A DNA stretch of 64,000 bases from Glandiceps talaboti (Eukaryota > Hemichordata > Enteropneusta > Spengelidae), in assembly GCF_964340395.1 (NCBI RefSeq), contig NC_135553.1, positions 10,432,501-10,496,500 on the forward strand. The letters run 5' to 3'. Below the pieces are notes generated by a model. That model saw nothing but the letters and a program-made list of their open reading frames with translations. It searched no databases and was not told where the DNA came from. Positions 54,330-64,000 of this stretch are shown in pieces; position 1 is the stretch's first letter; the number at the start of each line of letters is the position of its first letter. The translations under genes were made by a program, and so were the position numbers.

Positions 54330-55764
54330 TTTGAGCACATTTGTAGCCAGTGTATAGCACTGGCGGTACTCCAATGGTATGGGAAGATAAACGGAATACC
54401 ACAAGCTCTGTAAACAGGCTAACATATTGTAATGAATATTTAAAATTTTGCTGTATCATACTAATGACAACTTATATGTTACATAAAGAGAAATATTGTA
54501 GAACATGCCATCCCCACAGCATGTTTCAATATACAATGTCCTTTAGGTTACAGATATATATATATACATGCATGTGTGATATTGACAAATGTAATATTTC
54601 AGTGTTCACTGAGTGATATTTGACACCCCTTCAAATGCACTCAGGTCATTAACTGTAATTGGCTACAAACTTCTCACATCCAGCTCTCATTAATAATAGA
54701 TCAATAGTTATGTTTGCAGAGATGGTTGACAATAATGTGTTAAACATACAGTGTACATATACATATACATGTAATCCACAGAGTTGGGTGCCAGCAGACA
54801 TCCAAGGTTTCGTTTGTTTAAAAACAAATCTGTACTACCAACTTTTAATAGTAGATATGGCATTGATCTGGTATTCCGGCTTCCATATGATTATATTACT
54901 GTACAGTATCAAAAGCTAACAGACACTCCCAAGGGTTCATTTCGTTTTGTATAACAGTTGTATGCAGTACAAAAAAACCCACCCTGAATGATTAGTTTCG
55001 TAATATGAGTAATATGAGTGACCTAGAGGGCCTTGTTACTATGAGTCAAAGTCGAGTTGTGACAGAATGCTTATATTCTTGAAGGAATTAGCTATTTTGT
55101 ATGTTTCAACTGATATTTTGAGTACCGAAGAGTCAGTACATGGTGAAGCTGAGTATTGCTGTGATGTAGAATGACCAGGTATAAATTCCTTGTTTTCTGT
55201 TACAACATGTACAACTTGGCTTGTGTACGGTATATTATACATGTAGGGTAGGTACAACTTTGTTCTGGTATCCTAGCTGTGAGGACCACAAATGAAGTTT
55301 ATCGAAATGCCGAGATGAAAAAACTTGAATATAATTTTATCAACCGATTGAAATATAATACATAATTCAAATCTCCGATACACACATACACATGTAGAGA
55401 ATAGTAGCAATATAGCCAGTAGGGTGGAGGAATCGTTTGAAGTCAAACCATGCATAGAAAGGAAGCCCATGTTGAGAACTCAGCAGACGACAGCACTCTC
55501 ACTACATTATGCATTGAAAGTAGTCGGCTTCTTTGAGTGTGAGCAATTGCTGCAGATTGCCTGTTAGCTTCAACGATATTCAATTGGTTCAGATTGTATG
55601 TACATGAAGCAAGTGATGATAAAGAGAATCGAAATCACTTTCACAGTGTTGAGGTGAAAATTGCTCCAATCACTAACTTCATAAACCTAAATGAGAGTAC
55701 ATAATCATTCCAGGCTTATACATAAATCCCGTCGGAATTGCTGCCCCAAGCTACCATGAAAACT

Positions 55765-56050
55765 ATGGAACTTTAATCATGTCTTTGGTAACACTACTGG
55801 GAAGTGGGAGGGATAGGGGTTAAGAGGACAGCTACCTTGCAAACTATAGAACTTTAATTGTGTTTTACACCTAGTAGTAATACAGCAATACCATGTGTTA
55901 ATAATACTACTGGGAGGGGGAGGGATAAAGGTTAAAAGAACAGCTACCTTGAAAACTGAGGCTCTTTAATCATGTTTTTACACCTGGTAGTAATACAGTG
56001 AATCTGTTAGTGGGGTAGTAATACTACTAGGGAGGGAGAGGGGAAGTAAG
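55765..56050. repeat. Tandem repeat, about 115-bp unit, three copies
   Basis: AATACTACTGGGAGGGGGAG, ACAGCTACCTTG, AACTTTAAT and TTACACCTAGTAGTAATAC recur at 113-117 base spacing, with ACTAC at 55793, 55906 and 56023. Confidence 0.8.
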
Positions 56051-57825
56051 GGCAGCTAGCTATGCAAAGTGAGTTTTCTGGTGACACTCATATGTATACT
56101 CAAATAAGAGGAGTAGCCCTCCCATGGTTCTCATATTAATGTTGTCTTGCCACATGTGTCATTTGAACTGTAAGAATTAAATAGGATCTCTCTTTTGTTC
56201 AAGACAAACTCTTCTAGGCTACCTGTCTTTCACACTTAAAATTTAACCTTAATCGTAGAACTGGGCTTTAGAACTTTTATGAGTATGATTTGTAGATGTA
56301 AAATTGATAACTGTTTAATAAGATACAAAACATGCATTCATAAGAAAATCTTCTTTAGAAAAGCAATACTTGTAATTGCCTCAAGAGGTACTCTTTGCAA
56401 GAATGGAAACATTGTCTGGAGTCAATGATACAACAGTGAAATCAAGGCCTTAAAAGTTACATAAAGAGATTGCAGTTTACTCAGCGTGCACTCTAATACG
56501 TTTGGGATTCATTCTTCCAGCTTCCACTCATCACAAACTATTAGCTCTTTGGAGAACTTGTACTCAGTTTACCCACTGAGATACAAAATGTAGCCTTTAG
56601 CACGGCAGGCTGTCAGTAGGGAACTGCGGCCATTTCTCTGGAGCTTTGCAGTCATTTCTTTCCATTTAAAACGATTGAAATGTCACAGAAGGTTACACAG
56701 AGTGTGATGGAAGATGTCAAATCACCCATTGGCAATAGTTTCAAAAAATATGACAAATTGTCAATTTGAGAAGTTGTTTTTCAGTACTTTAGAATCATTT
56801 GTCAATATGGTAATTAGAGGAAGAATGTTATAAAGAGGTCCCTGGATTCAATGAAACTATATTTTATTGGTCCCCAGATTCTGAACTTTAAACACAGTTT
56901 GAAAGACCTGAGAACCTCCAACTTTGCGATACTAGCGGAAAGAGACTCAGGGATATAAAATGGATTGATTGAGACATATGTAAATTATATTTAGAGGTGT
57001 TGATCTGTTATATTCAATTTCAATATAACAAAACTCCTCAGAGTGTAAACTGTCAAAAGAATCTGCATGCTTGCTTTCTGTGAAAAGTAGGCTTCTCGTA
57101 TTCAAGTGAGCCCTATCTTTTTGATTGTTGAAGTCAGAGAGCTAAAAAAAAAATCACAATAAAAATGCTAGACAGTAAAGTAGGAAGCATCTCTTGCACC
57201 AAATACCAAAGTTCAGTTTTTGATAGCCAGACTAGGGAATGATAGTGGTTTGAAAATGAAAATTACACCAAATTGCAGTGTGGTGTAGAAAAAAAAAAGG
57301 TAATTACTTTGGTCTCCTATAGCGCGTTGTGATGTTCTCCACAGGTATTCTGCATGAAGCAGGTATTATAATATAAATACTAGTATCAAATCAGTGGAGC
57401 GTAACTTTCTATTTTAAGGTGAAGGAATCATGTCGATTTTTCATAATTACCGATGTATTTTGCACAGGCTTTCTGAAGCAGATGTGATGTACAGAATTTC
57501 ATGACTGACTGGCTGACTAGTCGACTTCATATATCCCTAATTTTCTGATTTTGATATTCAGTACACTGTCGTATATTTGGTTATTACAAAAATACATGCG
57601 TCATACACGAGTCAAGACAGTAGCGTAACAGTTGAAAATTTGCATTCATGAGAATACGAACGATGAAAGGCTTTGAGGTTTGGGAATAAAACATTCGGGT
57701 TACTTGAGCCATAGTTATTCTTCATCGGCAGACAATAATGACTTGAGTATGAAGTTATTCATACAGAACATCGTAATGCATTACATGTAGCTACAAATGT
57801 AGCAGGAATGTTTTTTTTGTTTTTT

Positions 57826-58290
57826 TTAGCACGACTGAAATGAGAACTCAAGGATGTTCCTAGGGATGTTGGAGATTGATCAATGCAAGATGGTCTGATC
57901 CTTGACATGCAAATTAGATTTTAAAAAGTAATTTTGGTCGAAAATCTTAAAATTCAGGGATTTCTTGGCACGTTGTGTGATAGCTGTTACTAGGTATATC
58001 TGAATGAGACACTGATCAAGGCAAGATTACCTGTACCATGCTTTGCAAATTAGATAAAAAATGTACATTTTTGGTCAAAATTCTCAAACTCTGAATTTAC
58101 TAAAATATTATTTGATAGCCATTTTCTAAGTGTACCCAGACTATAATTTATTCAAGGCAAGATATTCTGATAAATGTTATGTAGAAGTGAAAATTTATGT
58201 TTTTAAACCATGACTGCTGAGTGATTTGATTTATAAATAAAAGAATTCACGTAATCACTCATACTGCGATGCCACTGGCGTAGTTTTTTG
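57826..58290 (+). repeat. Dispersed repeat family R4 with internal 135-bp tandem units
   Basis: Head TTTAGCACGACTGAAATGAG at about 57826, tail TACTGCGATGCCACTGGCG at 58261. Inside, GCAAATTAGAT (57910, 58047), TTTTGGTC..AAA and GATAGC recur at about 135-base spacing. Confidence 0.6.
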
Positions 58291-58704
58291 CACCTTTGTC
58301 ACGCTTGAATCAATTTCAATTAAACCTTGCACAAGACTGAGACATATACATAACACGGTACAATATCTACCTGTCATTTTTTCATTGCTCTTCTGTATTT
58401 TCTTCATCTTGACTCCACAGTGCACTAAAACATAAGGGCTATGTCTTTGATGATGATAGATTGTACTGTGCATGTCTGACATACTCTGTATGATTATATA
58501 AATTGTAAAAACCCAAATCATCAATAAATAATTTGATAATATTAATAATACTTTACATCGAGTAGTTGTAAATTTTCATTGTATTAATTCCTAATCATAA
58601 AATAAAAGTGTTGCCTGTAGCTGGAAGGAGAATAAAATATCATATTTTAGTCTACATAATAATAATTCATAATTTGTGCAGTATTCTGTACATGTACGTT
58701 CACT

Positions 58705-59170
58705 ATGGTTTGGAGAACTTCTGTAACAGCTAGAGGAAACGGGTGAAATTTAGAATTTGCTAGGAACCAAGTCAGGAATCATGTAGAAAATTACCTTTGA
58801 TGGAACACAAAGTAAAAACAGTAGGGGGTCATTAGATTTACTATTAAGCTAACTCTGTATTTTGGATATGGTTTGGGGACTTTTATAACAGGGGAAATTT
58901 AGAGATTGCCAGGAACCAAGTCAGGAATTGTGCAGAAAATTACATTTGGTGGAAATCATTTAAGGTACAAACCCAGTAGTGGTCACTAGATTTACTAACT
59001 CTCCATGTACCCCAGTATTTTTATGAAGGCTTGGGAACCTTTGTAGAAAAGGAAAGAGCTGGTGAAATATCAGTATTGCCAGGAACCAAGTCAGAATTCT
59101 AAAAATATGTATTTATGTTAAGTTGTGATGGAGATCAAGACAAAATTCAGTAGTGGTAACGGGATTGGAT
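58705..59170. repeat. Tandem repeat, about 150-170-bp unit, three copies
   Basis: CCAGGAACCAAGTCAGGAAT recurs at 58762, 58911 and 59081, with GGTTTGG at the start and CAGTAGTGGTCACTAGATTT near the end of units. Confidence 0.8.
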
Positions 59171-59520
59171 CCATGGATTTTACCCTACCCCATGTTTTTT
59201 TGATCTGAAGGTTGAGGTACCTGAGTAAGAGAGGGAGTTAAGCCAGGGGTCTACCCTTGGTAAAAATCAAGTTTAAAACCCTGAGTGCAGTTTGATAAAT
59301 TTTCCTACATGTGTATGGTATTATCCTCAGTGTTCTTACTGCTAAGGTTGGAGAATCCCAGTATTAAACAGGTGGGGAAAAAAGTCACGTAAAACTTGCA
59401 TGGATTTCCATGTTACTCCGGGGAACTTTGGTACATTTTACATGTACTCTAAGTACTAACATTAATTTAGTATACATCAGAAGTCACTGAGTGTTTGCAC
59501 TACGTTTGCCAACACTGACT

Positions 59521-59553
59521 ATATAGATATATATATATATATATATATATATA
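59521..59553. repeat. AT dinucleotide repeat
   Basis: About 28 bases of pure AT. Confidence 0.9.
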
Positions 59554-60111
59554 GCAACATAAGTAGTAATATCTACATTGCATTACATTACATCCGTTCT
59601 AACTCTTAGTAGTTATTGAAAACGACAGTTTAATATATTGTATGTTTTATATGATAAATGATCCCTTCCATCATGTCATTAAATCACACTACAATGTACG
59701 ATGTGTCCTTGTATCTGATTAATGATCAAATACATAAAGTTGTATCCAGTATCTAACAGTTTGAACATACCCACATGATTTATGCAAAGTGTACAAATAG
59801 CTGTGTCTTTGTGAAAACTGTTTTTTTTCATAGTATGACTATAACATTCAGTAGTGTACATCTACCTCAAAGTTAAATATATAGAACTATATGTTTAAAA
59901 TGTACTCTTTTTTATTTTTTTTAATAGCTATTTTAATCTATGTTCTATTATTAGTGAGTAGTTTTTCTTTGTAGTATTGATTTACCCAGCTTATATTTGA
60001 TGTTTGTTTCATTTTATTGTACCTTTAATAATGCGCCCCCCCCCCCTGGTATATTATGTGTACTGAATAAAGAAATAAGAAATATACACTAAAGCGCTAT
60101 ACACCTGCTGA

Positions 60112-60200
60112 AGTGAGTGAGTGAGTGTGTGCATGTGTGTGCGGTATGCGTGCGCGTGGTGTGTGTGTGCACGCACGCATGCACACACATGAGCATGTAC
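60112..60200. repeat. Alternating purine-pyrimidine GT/GC tract
   Basis: GAGTG, GTGTGTGC and GCGCGTG units then CACGCACGCATGCACACACA. The alternation favours Z-DNA, and the two halves are partly complementary. Confidence 0.75.
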
Positions 60201-63200
60201 ATGAAAAGCTACTTTTTTGTCCCATTTTTAAAAAAAATGGCCGAAGGTAGCATCTCAGACCACTGAGGTAGCATGATGTGAAACATAAAAAAGGAAAGGG
60301 TGAAGCCTTTGACTGCAGAGTTTAATTACACAAAATATTTATAACAACTTGGACAGTAACAGAGACATGCAAAATAAGAGAACTTTTTTTTCAGTTTACT
60401 TTCCAACAATAAAATCTTCTTAAATTGACCTGCTCTAAGAGATGTGATCATTTTACTCCAAAGAGAAGGCTATATTTGACTCTGTGACCAAGCAGAAGTA
60501 AAAAGGTGTGACTGAACATGAACCAAAATGGAACTGCAAAGTGTTTTAATATATTAGTGACAACAAACTTTAACAGGTACAGACAATTGTATGTTGTAAT
60601 CTAAACATTTCAGATCATCAGATATTTGAAATCAAAACCAAACTTTGTTTATTTTTGTTTGTTTTTCTGGTTTTCCGGTTACAGTTTTGGTGGTAAATGC
60701 AGGAATTCATACTCGCAGTGAAACAGAATAGATATTGTTGGCTGGCATCAAAGCGTGGCCTAAGGTACGCCAACGAAAACAAATAAGGGCATGTCATGGC
60801 TTGACTGCACACTCTATACTTAGATCAAATTGTTGTACCAGGGGTGTGAAAGTTTTGTTAGGTGCCAATGTCTCACTTGATTATAACCAGAAGGAGGTGT
60901 TTATTTTCATATTACACAGTAATTGCTACATCGATCACCAAAGTCAAACTTTGATGTTTGGCTGTACAAACCTTCTTTTGAATAAAGAAAGGAGAATTTA
61001 CTTTCAGTATCATGTTTTTGGTTCACACTAATTGCTATGGTAACAAAGATTGAAAGAAACGGGTGGTAGTCAAGTGTTTTGAGCTAACTGTGTAAAAGAG
61101 TAAAACCTATGGTAATGATACAATATCATGTATTTTGGTTCATTCTCATTCTTGCAAGCCAGAGCATGTATTTTATCTGAAGCAACATACATGTACTCTT
61201 GCGGGTACATTCTGGATGATGCCGTAAAGAGACCAATGGTTTACGACGTTGGTTCACTCAGTACAACATTGTTTTCTTTGAAGGAACAAAGGGTTAGAAT
61301 GTTTTCTGTCATCCTACTGTACAAAAATATTAGGAAATCACTAGTCAACGTTCATGTAAGTTTTTCTTCAGCATTTGACAACAATGGTGAACAAATTTGT
61401 TAAATGTTACTGTACTCATATACAATACCGGTACATTGTTTTTTGACTGAGCTTACCTTGAATTTGGCCAACTTAGTGCTAACATGGGGACATCTGGCAC
61501 TAACACCTCACCAGCAGTGTTAACTAACTACAGAAACTATTGTAAAAGTCAAGGTTTTACAGATATTGAGGATGAGTGTTATTTTACACAGTTTGTCCAT
61601 TATATAACGACCATAGACTAGATTTCATTCCTCAAAGATTTAGAGTTCACCCCACGAAAGAATTTTTTTCTTCCATACTGCCATGTAAGAATGAAGTAGT
61701 TCAGTACAAACTACCAGTTTTTGTTCATAAAGCTTTTAACACTCAGACTGCTTTTGTTCAGCATACAGAGATGTAATGTATATGTTCTCCCCTGCCTTAT
61801 TTTTCCGTTAATTATTAGAAGAATGATATTCTCTTTCTTCTTTTTCCTCTCTACTGTAATGTTAAATTGTTCATGTGATAGGCTAAGGCCTTAGCATTTC
61901 AAATAAAGCAGCACCAATAGTTAACAACTAGAAAGGTGGATATTTAATATTAAAGTCAGAATTGCACCAATGTCAAATATCAGAAAGGGCTTTTCAGTTG
62001 TACAAGTAACTCAAATATATAAATTCAACTATAAGCCAGTGTAGTCTCCATTTTTTGAGACCGAGAATAAAAACAATAACGTATACAGAAGCTCCAGTAA
62101 ATGTTGATCATGCAATCAACTCATGATATCGAAACTTTTTGGATCACCAGACACTTGTGGATGTAAGCCTGAACACCTGATAAAGGAAAGTGATAACATC
62201 AGAAAACCTAAGGCTACAACTTTTCTCTATCCGCACCCACACACGTGACATCTGCTATATGGATGTGAAGGACGCAGTATGTTGAATTAATTAGTTAGTA
62301 CATGAATTCTTTTATGAGATGAATAAGATTACAAAATGTAGGGCATGATTACCCTCATTTGTAATTTTAGTTACAAGGTTTGTGAGATACATCTTGTCAC
62401 CATCTGAATTGAATTACATATGAAATGCAATAGATAACTTTTAACACATAAGTTAGTATTTCTCACAGTCTGAAAGCTGATCATTCTTTACCTTGAAATG
62501 TAATAGAAAACTCTCACACTTAGTATTAAAGTCAGTATTTGTCGTAGTCTGCAATTTGATCTCTTTGCATGCTTGTGGACAGGATCATACTATTGTTTTC
62601 CAGACATCCGAAGTGATCATGAATTATAGAATAAATTGTAGTATCTAGATATCTAGAACACACAAAAAGATTAGAGGGTGGTATGTGCTCATTGAAAGCA
62701 GTGAAACATGTATCCACACCCACCCTCCTACACCCCCCCAAAACCATTTCACCCTGTCCGCCCTGTTTACAGATCTTGTTTTAGTGTGCTTTTGACCTTT
62801 CAATGTAATGTATATCACAGTAAAAGTTGTACCCAGTTTTTGAAACTTTACTATCGTTTCCATAACCTACTGCTGTGGAAACTGAGCTGTCAGACACAAG
62901 TTGAATCTATTGTTGCACGTGGTAAATTACATGTACACAAGCAGGTGATAGTGAGTCTTTTGTTATGTATCATGGATAGAATCACCCTACATTGTATATT
63001 CGAGATAGTGTAGAAAGTGGAAGTCCCCCCAAAATATACACTGCAAGATCATGGAAGTCATCAGAAACACTACCTTACTGTCACTGACAGTACTTTTAAA
63101 GCAACATCCGTTCAATAAACGCCATAATAGCTAGTTTTAATACTTTGTGTCTTTTTTAGTTATAAGCTGAAAGATCGTTTTCCACTGTAGTACTGTAGGC

Positions 63201-63752
63201 CATACCAGTTACTAAGCACATTATATATGTACATGAAAAGACTTTTGATAATTTTAATAGAGTTCTAAAGTCATAACATAATTTTATATAAACTATAGTA
63301 CGATATGTGCACAATGGTTCTGTTTCAACACATGACTATTGAAAAGTTAGACACTGGCATTTTGCACATAATAATAATACTACATCAAAGTACAATATGT
63401 AATAGAAGTATTAAAACAAAAGTTGCAGAACTGTTAGATGAATTTCATCTCACACTTGTGTTGTATCTGTTGATCCTAGTTGAACCCAGGGTAATGGAAT
63501 TTACTCTAAATATCAGTATTAAAGATTTGGAAGGAAAGCTACGATAATCTCACTTGAGTACAAAACATATCACATACATGTAGATGTCGATCCTAATTTG
63601 TGGTGCCATTTTGATTACTATGTGTATATACATAAATGTATTCAGCTTGCTTCTATCCAGCTGTTTTGAATGGCAGGACAATGTAAAAAGACTACATGCA
63701 CATGTTCTTTTCTCACATATATTCTGTGCATGGCTGTTATGAACTTTTTCAG

Positions 63753-63817
63753 TTTCTTCCAAAGATGGCCAAAGCTGTACCCGAGGCTACCATTATAGAA
63801 CAGCTCCCAAGCGATAG
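63753..63817 (+). other. Weak candidate exon near the window end
   Basis: CTTTTTCAG precedes an open 65-nt stretch read as FLPKMAKAVPEATIIEQL plus PSD, followed by GATAG|GTTTAC. It is in phase with the donor of 23942 and is more protein-like than its surroundings, but the donor is poor and no homology was recognised. Confidence 0.15.
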
Positions 63818-64000
63818 GTTTACATGTACATGTTATCGTATAGCAGTCTCATTGTATTATTTTTATACTGGATACAGTGTGCTGTGCTTGTACATGTACA
63901 AATGTAGGAGTTTCGTGTCTGAACCAGTTGTTACCATTTCAAACCTACTTTTAACAATCGACATGTACATGTAGAGACATGATTTTATTTGATGTATAAT

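Larger units (their letters stand above)
23943..64000. other. About 40 kb of non-coding DNA, probably a long first intron
   Basis: From the donor at 23943 to the window end I found no exon that combines a recognisable protein segment with good splice sites. Open frames here are short, have unusual composition or fall in repeats. The sequence is AT-rich with many tandem repeats, foldback elements and dispersed repeats listed separately. Alternatively the first gene ends elsewhere and part of this is intergenic. Confidence 0.5.

Noticed and set aside
53931-54425. 164-codon minus-strand frame with a repeated LLIQLWGSGR unit
   Set aside because: It is the 30-bp minisatellite read in a frame that stays open because the unit length is divisible by three; no start context, splice sites or homology.

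Overview
This window looks like nuclear DNA of a marine invertebrate animal. It is AT-rich, has multi-exon genes with GT-AG introns, and carries many microsatellites, minisatellites and foldback (MITE-like) repeats. Perfect TACATGTA palindromes recur throughout. There are no bacterial-style operons, and I saw no tRNA, rRNA or CRISPR array. The phylum cannot be fixed from the sequence; a lophotrochozoan or an invertebrate deuterostome would both fit.

Layout. 1-4860 has no gene I can support. It holds a foldback element, G-tract repeats and a roughly 246-bp tandem repeat. 4876-13644 (gene A) and 15044-21346 (gene B) are two complete, head-to-tail copies of one nine-exon gene. Each splices in frame to 1869 nt (622 codons plus stop), with the same exon lengths (472, 216, 156, 125, 201, 91, 199, 98, 311) and the same intron phases. 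The product is a fatty-acid transport protein / very-long-chain acyl-CoA synthetase (SLC27 family), closest from memory to the SLC27A2-like branch. Both proteins have an N-terminal hydrophobic segment, the AMP-binding P-loop, the family signature around residues 480-498 and a C-terminal ARL that fits the peroxisomal PTS1 pattern. By hand count they differ at 44 of 622 residues, very unevenly: exons 1-2 and much of exons 5-9 are nearly identical, while exon 3 differs at about a fifth of its bases. Introns are mostly unalignable away from exon borders. This points to duplication followed by patchy gene conversion.

23727-23942 is a probable first coding exon of another gene, encoding a type II membrane-protein N-terminus that resembles protein xylosyltransferase (XYLT1/2). 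It has an ETS site and a YY1-like start region upstream and a good donor. No convincing second exon follows, so 23943-64000 is best read as a very long first intron or intron plus intergenic DNA. It contains a 422-bp palindrome, a 45.4-45.7 kb inverted-repeat element, a 30-bp minisatellite with higher-order structure, several 40-170 bp tandem repeats, at least three dispersed repeat families and a triple DR1 nuclear-receptor-type motif.

All exon coordinates come from manual splicing judged by reading frame, GT/AG borders and the agreement between the two copies. Repeat-family membership was judged by eye.
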